The notes: generated by a model not told the origin, from the sequence alone. A stretch of DNA of 64,000 bases from Pezizomycotina sp. ARF18 (GCA_002224055.1 AZLU01000087.1:1-64000), one strand, 5' to 3'; shown: positions 34,972-45,734, counted from the stretch's first letter. Translations and numbers: made by a program.

Positions 34972-35487
34972 ATGTGTAGGGACGTTTGGGTATTCTTTCC
35001 TGCCCCAGAACCGAGCCAGATCCTCAAAATATTATACGCATCGTCCAAACCCGATAGACTGCGGAAGAAGAGTCTGTATCCACCGCCGGAATAAGCTAGA
35101 GGACCTAAACTTTCTAGGCACCCGACTAAGACGTTGAGGACGAGGACTGGATCTACTACGCTGACTGCAACTGCGAATACTGCGATCAGCTGAGCCGCAT
35201 TATCAGCCAGCTCAGAAGGGTGCCGGAGAACTCACAAAGGAAGTTTGGAATTTTCGGGCGGCTAGTGACTGCATTCATTGAGATACCTACGCCAGCAGCG
35301 GCCTCAAATGTTTAGACGTCGAACTCGCATATATACAACGACTTCGTCCATTTAGGCAAATTCCTGCCAATGAATACCAGTACAGCTGGACCCTCCTCTA
35401 GACATCAACGGTGTAGAATGCCGATGGAAGATTCCAAAGGTGGCACCTTTAATATCTTCTCACCGGCCCAGTTCTATGGCGGCGTGA
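34972..35487 (+). pseudogene. MCR-family unit A, broken
   Basis: The ATG at 34,972 gives MCRDVWVFFPAPEPSQ; an offset frame carries the family EPDPQNI-like segment. The central module DEDWIYYADCNCEYC then DQLSRIISQLRRVPEN is clear (compare C-D-C-E-Y-C in unit G). The tail PPLDINGVECRWKIPKVA is in another frame and ends at TGA 35,485-35,487. Several shifts and stops intervene. The role is unknown; the paired cysteines suggest metal binding, which is inference. Confidence 0.6.
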
Positions 35488-35694
35488 AGATAAGCACTCT
35501 TCGAAGAAAAGAAGACCGTCGGCATTACTTTTATCCATTATCCCGCTTTGTCACTTCGTGACGTTTTTTCTTTTTGCTACTTTTTCTTATTCTTCTTACA
35601 GAAGATTTTCCGTCTGTCCTGTTGCATCGTTCGCTCTTCTCAATCTCCAATAAAGTTTAGAATCTATATTTCTTTTCCAATTCTCATATAATTC

Positions 35695-35940
35695 TTAATA
35701 ACTACTTGATATCCCCGGGGTTTCTGCCTCAGCGCCAACTATTTTCCTGAACAAACCGAAACCACTGGCAGCCACGTCGGTGGAAAAGCTAATCGAGACT
35801 TCAGGCGTGTCCCGCTCATACTTCTCTGTGATTCTTGTAATAAAGTTTGCTAATTCATAGCCTGTTAAAACAAGCTCCTTGAAACTTAAAAGAGTCGTTA
35901 CTGAGCTAGATGCAGTGTATACCCCCAACGTTGGAAGCAT
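35695..35940 (-). CDS. Unrecognised short ORF inside the array
   Basis: An 81-residue minus-strand frame (MLPTLGVYTASSSVTT, then VLTGYELANFITRITEKY, DVAASGFGLFRKIVG) has balanced, protein-like composition and lies opposite to units A and B. No family is recognised and no intron signals were identified. It could be a chance frame or one exon of an unrelated gene. Confidence 0.25.
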   Translation of the reverse strand: MLPTLGVYTASSSVTTLLSFKELVLTGYELANFITRITEKYERDTPEVSISFSTDVAASGFGLFRKIVGAEAETPGISSSY

Positions 35941-36460
35941 TTAAGTATAAGTCACTCTCAATCATCAGTTAACTTCAACAAAGCTTTGCATTAGTGTATG
36001 TTTTGGCCTGTGAATACTTAGCGTAGGGATATACGCCGCCACATCAGATAACTGTGGTAACGAAAGCACATTGAGGATCGAGTTCAAGAACTAATCCCAG
36101 AGTACATATTTGCTTGAAGGCGGCTAATTGAAGTTACTCAAGGGCATCATTGCAGACTTGTCCAAAATATGTGTCCTCAAGTCAACTTGAGTAGATTTGC
36201 TGGCTTATCGAGGGCATGTGAATATTCTTGCGTTATAATCAATCTTGTGAAGTCTATACAGAGCGAGAGAATTTGAAGGCAAGTTGCTTTCAGAGAGATA
36301 TGAAAAGCACCAGGTTACATGCTAGCTTGAGCTTGGAACTTGGAAGGCTTCCTGAAATGGAGTTTACGTGCAGTCCCAAAGAAGATCTCAGTCAAGTTTG
36401 AAAATAGTACAAGTATCTCTGGTTGATGTTAATAAACAGGGCTCTTCGAGCTTTTATTAA

Positions 36461-36530
36461 TCTTTCCTTCCTTCCTTCCTCTTTTCCTTTCCTTTCCTTT
36501 TTTTTTTTTTTTTTCTTTTTTTTTTTCTTT
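36461..36530. repeat. Polypyrimidine tract before unit B
   Basis: Almost pure C/T tract with repeated TTCC units followed by long T runs. Comparable tracts follow units C (about 38,822-38,880) and D (about 40,404-40,470), so it seems to be part of the duplicated spacer. Confidence 0.7.
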
Positions 36531-36592
36531 GCCAAAAATAAGATTTTTTTCCTGAAAGAAGCTGCTCTGACGATCCAAGAACACACTTACAG

Positions 36593-37089
36593 ATGTGCCG
36601 ACACGTTCGAATATTCTCACTTGTCCAGGGGATGAAGCGGATCCTCAAAATATTGCGCGCCTCGTGGTGCATCATGTGGACTGTCAACTGCCTGATCGCC
36701 ACCACAACCTCTTAAGGGTGTATTCTACATGGAACGCGATGTTTATACGCAGAGACCACTACCGACGTACTACATCCACTGCGACTGCGAAGATTGCGAT
36801 CGGCTGCGCCGCCTTATAGCTGATCTGAGCAGAGCCTTGACAAAGCTAGCGGTCACGCTGACCGAAGAGGCTTCGGATCGTCGTACGATTATTCCGGAAT
36901 ATATGACCGACCTGCGTGAGCTGCGGCCAATTTTGTTTCGCAGCAGCGATTTACGCACTATACAAGGCCCACTGAGTTCAAGGAATTTAACACCAAAAGA
37001 CCCCCAGTGTACCAGATCCTCCCTGGATATCGATGGTCTCGTATGTAAATGGTTATCGAAAAGGAGGAGCCCAATATCCTGGCGCTAGC
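36593..37089 (+). pseudogene. MCR-family unit B, broken
   Basis: The ATG at 36,593 gives MCRHVRIFS; a shift later the family segment NILTCPGDEADPQNIARL appears. From about 36,729 an open frame runs TYYIHCDCEDCDRLRRLI, then ADLSRALTKLAVTLTEEA, to SSLDIDGLVCKWLSKRR near 37,080, covering both the CDC-x2-C module and the start of the tail. The second half is well kept; only the head is shifted. Confidence 0.65.
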
Positions 37090-37900
37090 GTCAAGAGAAA
37101 CCTAGATACGCTTTTCTTGTTTGTGTTACAAGGACCGAATCAGCGTCAGCAATCTCATCGAGGTTACACTCATATTAACAAAGACGTAGCTTGCCTTTCT
37201 ATATTTATGACCGTCTCATCCGTTGTACAATTTTTCTTTAAAAAGTAACGACCGAAAGAAGAAGAAAAAGCAAAAGAAAATGATCAATTCATGGACGAGA
37301 TTTATATAATGCACCCGTCATAGCTGTGACATTTATAATAACGCCCTGATAAAATACTTCATATTGTTAATTTGTTTAGTCTCCGGCAATCACTTTTTCA
37401 AACAGCAATATGCTATAGTACTGACCATAAACTATAAGATGATACTCAAAAACAGTCCAATAGTGACAAACTTGATCATTAGTTTGTAATTTTAAATATT
37501 CGTTCGTTATCGATATAGACCTTACTCAAGCTAGATAGAATGCATGTAGTTACCTGTCCCTCGCTGAAAAAACCGGGAAACATAGCAGAACGGAAACCTA
37601 ATCTTGTCGCATCATAATTTCGTGTATAAAATGATTCTGTTGATGACCATTCTTATTGTAAATATATATAGATATATATTTAGCGGGTCGGGAAAGTAGA
37701 ATTGAAATATTAAAGATCGAAAATTTATAATTGCTTAATTAATTTTGAAAGGAAATTGTGAAAATTGAAATCTATTCAGATTTCACATCCCCAAACCCAA
37801 AACATCAGGATGCAAAAGCGGATATATGTACGAAATACTCAATTTGAACAATACCAAAGCATATTATTTTGTAGTATGAGCTCTATCGGAAACCGAGAGT

Positions 37901-37908
37901 TATATAAG
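37901..37908 (+). promoter_or_regulatory. TATA-like box upstream of unit C
   Basis: TATATAAG lies 159 bp before the unit C start codon, at nearly the same distance as TATAAAA before units D (150 bp) and F (167 bp). Confidence 0.4.
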
Positions 37909-38059
37909 TGCTCAATTTAACAAACCGTACAGTTACCAAATTGAAATAACTTAATATCTCAATCACTTTTCCAATATCGCCTTTTCTACATAGCCATTTC
38001 TAGCAACTAATTTTGGTCCATCTTTCAACATATCTTAGAATATAAGGATTCGCAAAAGT

Positions 38060-38576
38060 ATGTGTAGACATCTAACGATATATCTTTCCTGTCCGAAGAC
38101 TCCGTCATAGTTCAAAACACAGCTCAGGGGTCGAACGGAGACTAGTTGCATGCAACTGTCGCTAGATTGTACAACTGGTAGAGATCCATTTTCTCGGCAC
38201 TAGGGACCTATTGCCGAAACTCACACGGCGATATATTACTCCCCTGCTATTTCGAGTATTGCTACAACCTACGCTATATGATAGCCGCTTCCAAAGAGCG
38301 GTAAGAGAGTTGCGTAACTCCGAAAACCCAGACCGCCGTGTGGGAATATTGGGAATATTCCTGCGGCTTTACAACAGATTCATCGAAAACTTGACAGCAC
38401 CAAGAGGCTCCCATACCTACAAGTATAAGGATACACTTGCAACGCCATCTTCTGCGATTTCGTGCGGAGGGGAGCCAATCCACCACGACCCTCCGCTGGA
38501 CGTCAATGGCGTCAAGTATCAGTGGACCATCAACAAGAAGAGTGCTGAGATCCCAGAGCTGCCGCTGCCACAATAG
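38060..38576 (+). pseudogene. MCR-family unit C, broken
   Basis: The ATG at 38,060 gives MCRHLTIYLSCPKTPS followed by a stop. Offset frames hold IAETHTAIYYSP and the eroded C-Y-F-E-Y-C-Y-N-L counterpart of the CDC-x2-C module. From 38,211 an open frame ends with HHDPPLDVNGVKYQWTINK then SAEIPELPLPQ and TAA at 38,574-38,576, a perfect tail. Confidence 0.65.
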
Positions 38577-39155
38577 AGTAAGTTGGCGCTTGAGAATATT
38601 CTATAGGCGCTCTTCAATCATGCTTCTTGCTGCATTTGTTTCCTCGTAGGATTTCCTTTGTGCTTAAATCTGTTAGCTCCATTTTGTCTGTAGAATCCAA
38701 GTTGGCTTATTCTAGTAGCATAAAAATAAAAGGGTCGCTTTCGAGACGTCACACTCCGTATTGATTGCATTTGTTTTATATATCAGCTACAAAGCGCGTT
38801 TGCTCACTTAATCTTGTGTAGTGCTTTCCTTTCTTTCTTTCTTCCTCTCTTTTTTCCTTTTCTTTTTTCTTTTTCTTTCAATTTATTCCAAAATTTTTTT
38901 GTTCGGTCAAACCTTACAGCGCGCACGTTGCCCCGCAATCATCGATACCAACAAATTAATCGCGATAGCCGCCTCTCGTCTCTTTCGCCTCCAAATCTTT
39001 CGCAGATAATGATCAGTAGATTGTAAAAAACCCCTTCCCCATCTGCCCATTACTACACTTCCTAGCCACGCAAACACCAATCCGCAGAGCTTAAGGCGGT
39101 AGATTGTGGAAGAAGGCCCTCAAGGTCGTTTCACCAGCAAAACATATTTTGCTTT

Positions 39156-39179
39156 AAAAAAAAAAAAAAAAAAAAAAAA
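39156..39179. repeat. Run of 24 A between units C and D
   Basis: Uninterrupted A homopolymer, 24 bases. Could be a microsatellite or the tail of an unrecognised retroposed fragment. Confidence 0.85.
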
Positions 39180-39509
39180 CGTGTTGTGTAATAAATAGCA
39201 GTATTAGGATCCTCTGGATGTAATAAAAAAAAAGATAAATGCTAGATTCGAATCCGAATTTGAAATTAGCTCTCTTGAGGGTTAAAATGGATAGTGGGAA
39301 GTTGAAGTTGTTCATCCCGAGGTGTTACATCAACCTGGAATATGAAGCATTGCAGTATAATGTAAATTTATGTGCTAATATTCCAGGTAAAATAGTACTC
39401 AAAGCAAAAGAATACGTGAGGATGAGTTTGGACAAGGGCTTGCTCATGGAAGTCGTTCAAGCTTGACTTTTGAAGAACTGTCAAGCAATACCTCAACAGA
39501 ATTCACGAT

Positions 39510-39516
39510 TATAAAA
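39510..39516 (+). promoter_or_regulatory. TATA-like box upstream of unit D
   Basis: TATAAAA lies 150 bp before the unit D start in a block similar to that before units E and F (a gene-proximal TTAACAG/CTCAACAG motif, then the box, then ATATT.CATAAC). Confidence 0.45.
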
Positions 39517-39659
39517 TGGTATATTCCATAACTCTACCTCCGCAATTTAACTATTTTTCTCATCTCTTCTAAGTCTGACCAGCAATATACTAACACATTC
39601 CCTCACAACTGAGAAACGGAAAAATTTCTAATCATCCCTCAACGAATTACTTTCGAAAG

Positions 39660-40197
39660 ATGTGTAGGCTCGTATCAATATACCTTCGCTGTCCCAGGGA
39701 CTGCACCAATTCTGAAGACATAGCTCGCTATACCGAACATACGGCCAGGGACAATGGGTGCCGCTCAGGAAGGGCAGGATGCGCGAGGCAAGGCTGGTGA
39801 AGATTTACTATATCGGCACTCGAGATCTATTCGCCGAAACACATTCAGATATGTATTTCTTCCCTGCGACTGCCAACTCTGTGTCGACCTACGGGCTGTT
39901 GTGGATCGCGTCCATCGCGCGGCAAAGAGACTTGCCAATCAATGGTTAGACGAATTTGGAGACGCCTGAAAGACCATGAAAATCTTTTCGCTATATTTCT
40001 CCGAATATCTACGGGACTCAGACGAGCAGCTCCGTGGTTTAAGGGCATAAGGGTCTATCGTGAATAGGAGACTTTCAGCCGTTTGCAGTGGAACGAACTC
40101 CGAGACATAATGACCCCCGCTGGACGTCAATGGCGTCAAATATCACTGGACTATAAACAAGGATACTCCTGAGATCCCAGAACTGCCGCTGCCATAA
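39660..40197 (+). pseudogene. MCR-family unit D, broken
   Basis: The ATG at 39,660 opens MCRLVSIYLRCPRDC, then TNSEDIARYTEHTARDNG and CRSGRAGCARQGW, the longest clean head after unit G. After a shift, VKIYYIGTRDLFAETHS is seen, and in a third frame FLPCDCQLCVDLRAVVDRV. The tail DPPLDVNGVKYHWTINK then PEIPELPLP ends at TAA 40,195-40,197. Two or three shifts separate it from an intact unit. Confidence 0.68.
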
Positions 40198-41188
40198 TAA
40201 ATTGATCAGACACTTGAAGGTATCCCTGTAAGTTTACTTTCTAGCTTTCCATCTATTATTTCTTTTTCTTCTCGTTTAGGCTTATAACTACTTCATGTTT
40301 ATTCGGAAATCTCCAGGCACTTAGTAACTAATTACCTCTCTCCTTTGTAGGGCCCACAATATGAATTTTCTTGTTTTTCGCAACTATATTACACACTGTT
40401 ACTTTCTTTTTTCTCCTTTTTTACTATAATTCTTCCAAACCTTCCTCTTTTTCTTTCTTTTTGGGTCATTCAAAGGATCGGGACTCACAGCGCGTACATT
40501 TCCCGCAACCCTTAGTATCCTTCTAGATACAAAATAGCGCCCTTTGTTGTCGTTCTAAGGATAACAATGCCTGGATCTAATGGACTGATTATCCTCTAGA
40601 GTACAGCAGGTGAATAGCCAGAGCTTGAACTGCAAGCTCGTGAAGAAATCCCTCTCCCGTATCTCTAAATACACAAAGAAGATAGTTTATAATATTTTGA
40701 TAACCAGTTGCGTCGCGATCTTACAAACATAAAATGTGAACAGCGAAATGTAATATTGAAATTTTTTTTATTTAAATCCATCAAGATGTCGGAAGGAAAT
40801 TTTTCATGGGGAATGATCTCTGCCGATTAAAAAGAAAGTCATATTGTGAGAAGTGAAAGGTCGGGTATTTATTCCAGGAATATCAAAAGCAAATTGCTAC
40901 AACTGAATCCTGATTTCACTAGCCGAATAGCGAGGTGTCAAAGGGAATTGTCCGTAAGACATTATTCAAGTTGAATATCGGCACAAACTCATGAGCCATA
41001 GCTTAACAGGATTCGCAATTGTAAAAGCGTATAGTATATTGCATAACTCATACACTTTACCTGATTATTAATCTCTATCAACTCATCGTGCTCCCCTTCA
41101 GAGCTACATTGGTTATCCTAATTCATTCCTCTATTAATTCACAAAGCCAAAACCCTCCCAATCGCCAACCACAAAGCAGTTGCCGAAC

Positions 41189-41769
41189 ATGTGCAGGATC
41201 TTGACGATGTATCTTCGTTGCCCTAAAGACTGCGACAACACTGCGGAGATAGCTCGCTACTCTCAATATAGAGCCCATGGTATCATGCCAAGCAAGAAGC
41301 GGTAGTTGTACGCGGGTGCGACCGGTAGCGATTCACTACATTGGTGCCGAGACCTGTTCGCCAAAATTCATTCACATATGTATTTTCTCCCATGTTATAA
41401 TTGCGTATACTGCTATAACTTACAGCCTTTATAGGCCGCTATCGGCAAGCGATACCGCACCTGCCTCCCGTGGCCTTGGAGGCAGGAATCGACGAGGCCA
41501 TCCAGTGCGAGGGCCATGGGTACTTTCGTACAACTCTTCACAAGATTTTAAATCAGGTGGTGCAGAGGCTTCCTGAGTTGCGTGGTGCAAGGCGGTATTT
41601 TAGCATCCGCGAATTTTTGGAATTTCCTCCCGAAGAAATTCCGGTACACCACGATCCTCCATTGGACATAAATGGTGTCAAATATCGATACACTATAAAA
41701 AAGCCTGAGGATGACCCGGGGATTCCAGATCTGCCACGCCCACACCAACTTCCTGCATCGCAGCCATAA
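41189..41769 (+). pseudogene. MCR-family unit E, broken
   Basis: The ATG at 41,189 gives MCRILTMYLRCPKDCDN then TAEIARYSQYRAHG and a TAG. The same frame later shows RDLFAKIHSHMYFLPC and YNCVYCYNLQ, the CDC-x2-C counterpart with one Cys replaced. The last frame (41,470-41,769) is open and ends in VHHDPPLDINGVKYRYTIKK then PEDDPGIPDLPRP. A stop and shifts in the middle break the unit. Confidence 0.65.
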
Positions 41770-42333
41770 ATACGCTTTCTGATACGTATTTGGGGCAAAG
41801 TTATCGACCATTTTGTAGCTGAAAAACCGAAATTTACTTTCGAATAGAAGTATTTAATATCAATGTATTTATAATGCTGATTTATTGCACAAGCTGTTCT
41901 CTATATTAAGGCGCGGAACTTATCCAAGTAATGCTGATTTTTCATGGATACCAATTTCCAATTCTAACGCTCTATATTTATGTAGATAGCGTACTAGACC
42001 AACTCGAGAGGACAGATGCGCCTAGATTCCGTGCTCCGTTCAGCTCATTAAACACACTACCAAGAAATAACTGACCTCCTAGCCACATATGAAAGGACCT
42101 TTATCAACAATTTCAAATTCCGATTTATCTATATCCGGATTTTGAAGGAAATCGTTGGAACCGGTACATTACGTACACGTTATACCTACCCAAGCAACAA
42201 GGCGAAATCAAACATAGGTGTGCATATAATACACGCCTCTGACTTTTGAAGTTGGGTAGCTTGTTCATTGTACTTCGCATAAACTTGAATAACCATGAGA
42301 TTCATAAGGCTATGGCTTAACGGACCTTCCGGG

Positions 42334-42340
42334 TATAAAA
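42334..42340 (+). promoter_or_regulatory. TATA-like box upstream of unit F
   Basis: TATAAAA lies 167 bp before the unit F start codon within a block resembling those of units D and E (GGCTTAACGG, then the box, then GCATATTG). Confidence 0.4.
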
Positions 42341-42500
42341 TCTATAGGGGCCTGCATATTGTTGTCCACTTCACTGTCCCTTTTTGTTAACTTTTTCCTC
42401 TCTTCAAAAGTCTAGAAGTAATACCCGAATCCGCGTCCCCATACATCCCAAGAAATAACATTTCTCATCGACCCCCCGAGTCACCGAATTACTTTTAATT

Positions 42501-43037
42501 ATGTGTCGATACCTCAAGATGTATTTGTTCTGTCCTCAGAACGGCGAAAGCACTCAAGACATAGCTCGCTACGTTGAACAGCATTACATTCAGAAAACCT
42601 GCGATTGTGCTTATTCTAAATTAGAAGAGGTTTAATACGTTGGGATTCGTGATCTACTCGCTGAGACTCATAGCAGGATGTATTACCCTCCTTGCTATTG
42701 CGAAGACTGCCAAGGCCTACGTGCTTTGGTGACCAGCTACCAGGAGGCCCTAGGTCAAACGCCCGCAATGCTCCCAGGCGGCCAGGCCATCAAAATCTTC
42801 GCTGACCATTTTACAAACTGGCTGCGATCTTTAGATGAGCGACATCCTGCAATGATCGTCCAAGGACTTATAGGAAGCTGTATCAGTTCCGACCACTTCC
42901 CACGTCTCCAAGTCAGCATGATCCTCCGCGGGATGCAAACGGTGTTAAAATATCACTGGACAATAAAGAAGCCTGAGAACAAGCCTGAGATCCCTGAACT
43001 GCCCGAACCATCTCTATACCAGAGACATCAAATCTAG
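42501..43037 (+). pseudogene. MCR-family unit F, one internal stop
   Basis: A single frame of 178 codons from the ATG at 42,501 to 43,037 is interrupted only by TAA at codon 45 (42,633-42,635). It shows the full pattern: MCRYLKMYLFCPQNG (C2, C11), STQDIARYVEQHYIQ, CDC at 34-36, GIRDLLAETHSRMYY at 48-62, and C-Y-C-E-D-C at 65-70, then a helical middle and a tail KYHWTIKKPENKPEIPEL. Comparison with units D and E suggests codon 45 was CAA, so a single C-to-T change in a CpA context could have made the stop. Just before the tail, a pair of compensating shifts hides QHDPPRDANGV. Confidence 0.7.
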
Positions 43038-43391
43038 TCTTATTTCATAATACGCACGTATAATAAAACTGTCATTAGTATTCTCCTCATAAGAATTGCT
43101 TGTATCGATCAATCTATAATCGATGTTATCAAGAACGTACTCGCGACGCAAGCTTAGCACAATCGCCGGGCTAGATATCAAGGACGAATCTCACTCAGGA
43201 GGACAACTACCAGGACCCTTAAAGCTGCACACAGCCCATTGATCATGTTATCAAGAAATCATTGAATCTCCTGTATACTCTTAGATAATTTATACGAGGC
43301 GTTCGGTCTAAGTCGTGATGCTCTAATTTAGACGCTTAAGAAGTTTACTTGTCAACTTCCCATGAAGCTGCTACCCCTGTGCTGCCCATAT

Positions 43392-43802
43392 TTAAAAGAT
43401 TCTCGGAATGTGAAACCTTTTTTCGAACATCGGAAGCTTTGAGAAAGTTGGAATGAGGATGTGATACTTGGAGATCACTCTTGAGTTGGCCCGCTTCTCG
43501 TCTTCAGTAATATCAAGCAGAGTGAGCTTGAAGTTGGTGAAGCCACCAACTTCGTGCCTTGAAATGCTGGCTCTGATACACGAATTTTGGAGCGACTGGC
43601 TGCCCTTCACAAATTATAGTACTTTGAACTGATGAATCAGTCGAACTTGAGCTTTTACGCGAAATCTCAGTAGCATTATTGAATGGTCCTCCAAAGATAT
43701 ATACCTCTTTAAGAGGCCCACCTTTCCCACAATTACAAAGTTTGCCATCTTGAAAATTGAAAAGTCCAGAATTGCTCTTCTAGGATACTTACGAACATTC
43801 AA
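43392..43802 (-). pseudogene. Unrecognised minus-strand gene, divergent to unit G
   Basis: From the ATG at 43,802 one frame reads MNVRKYPRRAILDFSIF, then MLLRFRVKAQVRLIHQF and KVL, meets TAA at 43,614-43,616, and carries on in the same frame with GSQSLQNSCIRASISR and FKLTLLDITEDEKRANSR to 43,392. The composition is protein-like on both sides of the single stop. It starts only 41 bp from unit G and is transcribed away from it. No family is recognised. Confidence 0.3.
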
Positions 43803-43843
43803 AGAGATCTGTTATAAAACTCACTTTAAACCTAACACGGAAG

Positions 43844-44431
43844 ATGTGCCGATACGCGACGATTTACCTAGCGTGCCCAAGCGGGGAGGCCGATATAAAC
43901 GACATTGCCCGGATCCACATTACCCCAACCCTTGAATGTTCCTGTATTCGTTACGGAAAAATGGAGGCGCTCTGGATAGGTAGTCAGTACCTTTGGGCCG
44001 AGGACGAACATTACAAGTACTACTTGCATTGCGATTGCGAGTATTGTATTGACTTACAAGAAGTCACTGGTCGCCTCCGAGTCAGAGAGCCCGAGCCGGG
44101 TGAGCGAAGAATAGAACAACCCGCACCTCCGTGTGGAGGACCGTGACGCTCGCCGCTCGAGACAGACTTTCAATGATCGAACGAGCCCCAACCTAAGAGC
44201 CACGCGGGAATTAAACGATTTTTTCCGGTCACTTCGACATCGCCGACACAGGGTACACGCAGAACGATGATTACGAGAATTGTGGGAGTTTCAAGTCTTA
44301 GAGGATTTCCTGCAGGACCTCCAGAACACCATGATCCTGCACTGGACTTGGAAGGAGGCTTAAAATGCCACTGGAAGGTGCCCAAGAGACCGCGGACTTC
44401 AATTTGCCAGCACCGACCAGAGAAGCGCTGA
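43844..44431 (+). CDS. MCR-family unit G, best-kept head (cysteine-rich, unknown function)
   Basis: The frame from the ATG at 43,844 is open for 100 residues and shows the cleanest version of the head: MCRYATIYLACPSGEA (C2, C11), DINDIARIHITPTLE, CSC (32-34), WIGSQYLWAEDEHYKYY, HCDCEYC with Cys 63, 65 and 68, then DLQEVTGRLRV and a stop at 44,144-44,146. The tail PEHHDPALDLEGGLKCHW then KVPKRP lies further on in another frame and ends at TGA 44,429-44,431. A donor-like G|GTGAGC near 44,099 could remove the stop by splicing but no matching acceptor was proved. TATAAAA sits at 43,813-43,819. The cysteine pairs suggest a small metal-binding domain; this is inference. Confidence 0.55.
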
Positions 44432-44758
44432 CCAGAGCTTAGCACTTCCGGGAGCTCATTCATTAAGAGATGGGTATGCCTCGATAAATTTATATACGAC
44501 TATAACTCATCTACACTCGGGGACTCGCTTTGGGGAGTCTCAAGTTAAGCTCGTTCTTGCGTGCCTATCCACAATGCGTTTAATTTTTCTTGTGGCTCTT
44601 CCTTTTTGATGGCTGCTACTAGATTTAGATTTAGGTCAACCAATGCCAGCGACATTTACAAATAAGAAAGGTAGTAAATGCAAAAAGCCAGTTGAAGAAT
44701 ACGTGATTTTAAGCCATTAGATCCCAGTGTAATCCTCCCATCTACGTACCCCCGCCGT
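44432..44758. other. Intergenic spacer
   Basis: Spacer between unit G and the convergent epimerase relic; no feature seen. Confidence 0.35.
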
Positions 44759-45734
44759 TCATCTGCACCATCCTCTGCTCGTCCACCATTCCTTGTACTC
44801 TCTAACACACCCAACAACACCCCCGGTACTTCCCTTCATTCCCAAACTTTGAGCAACCTTGGTGTCGAACCCCACGGGCCAGCTCCCCACAATCCTCTGC
44901 ACTTCAACGTCCCTCTCCTCCTTGACAAAACTCAACAAATCCTTCCCGCCAACCTCTACGATAGCGTCCAGAATTTCTTGCACTGACACCGTAATACCCG
45001 GCATATTAACCTGCCTTACGTGCTTCCGCAATTTTCCGGTGTCCATCTCCATCGCGACTACCAGATTCTTTATCAAAGTATCTGGGGAGCAAATCCACGC
45101 TCTCAAGTCTCTGCTCACTGGCAACGTAGTCTTTATGCCATTAAATGGTTCCCGAATAATGCCGCTTAGAAACGCAGACGCGGCGGGGCTTGGCTCTCCC
45201 GGTCGGACTACGACGGTCGGGAAACGAAGGATTACCGCATCCACGAGGCCCTTCTTGTATAATCGTTTAGAATGTACTCCATAACCATCTTCCCACATCC
45301 GTAACTGCTCAACGGCCGCGGAATACATCTTCGCCGACGAGGTCCGGTAGCGGTTGTCCGTAGACGGCCCGTGCTGCTCGCGTAACTATCTTATACCCTG
45401 CTGAGGAAGGGCATCGAGTAAACGGCGAGTAGAGTCAATGTTTACAGATAATCCTAACACATGTTACTTTCGGATTGCGCAGACATGATACCATGTAACA
45501 CAAAGATGACATCCGGTACGGGTGCGAAAAGCGGTGATAGCTCGGAAGTTAAAAGATCGCATTGCACAGTCTTGAGATTCGCAGGGTACGGCGCCGGATA
45601 AGCGGTCGGAGATAAAGGGGTCGAGGAGACACTATATCGGCGAGCAGCAAAGAATGCTGCGGGTGGTGAGTGAGAAGCTCGCGGGTTAAGTGTTGCCCCA
45701 CAAGCCCGGAGGCTCCGGTTATCAAGATATGCAT
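44759..45734 (-). pseudogene. NAD-dependent epimerase/dehydratase (extended SDR), broken
   Basis: The ATG at 45,734 gives MHILITGASGLVGQHL, the N-terminal Rossmann G-x2-G-x2-G fingerprint at residues 7-13. The frame shifts near 45,615 and the next one gives NLKTVQCDLLTSELSPLF then PDVIFVLHGIMSAQSE. A further shift leads, after YGPSTDN-like sequence, to the open 189-residue frame (45,328-44,759) with LVDAVILRFPTVVVRPGEP, SAFLSGIIREPFNGIKT, LRAWICSPDTLIKNLVVAM and VNMPGITVSVQEILDAI. This is the substrate-domain pattern of the DenD-like sugar-acid dehydrogenase branch. A clean Y-x3-K catalytic pair is not visible. As written it is inactive. Confidence 0.7.

Larger units (their letters stand above)
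32401..44431 (+). repeat. Tandem array of the MCR / CDC-x2-C gene family
   Basis: Seven head-to-tail units start at 34,972, 36,593, 38,060, 39,660, 41,189, 42,501 and 43,844, giving spacings of 1,621, 1,467, 1,600, 1,529, 1,312 and 1,343 bp. Four isolated C-terminal tails precede them. Shared parts are an M-C-R start, cysteines near residues 2, 11, 32-36 and 63-70, and a tail PPLD..G...W.I.K...PEIP.LP. Non-coding flanks are also duplicated: ACAGCGCGCAC at 38,916 and ACAGCGCGTAC at 40,497, each after a long pyrimidine tract, and TATA-like boxes about 150-165 bp before starts. I recognise no known family. Confidence 0.8.

Noticed and set aside
36392-36705. Lys-rich minus-strand frames
   Set aside because: They are the complement of the polypyrimidine tract before unit B.
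39156-39179. A24 run considered as the tail of a LINE, SINE or retroposed gene
   Set aside because: No target-site duplication or element body is recognisable next to it, and unit D shows duplicated promoter flanks, arguing against retroposition.
44859-45284. 141-codon plus-strand frame
   Set aside because: Antisense to the epimerase relic, which shows family motifs on the minus strand.
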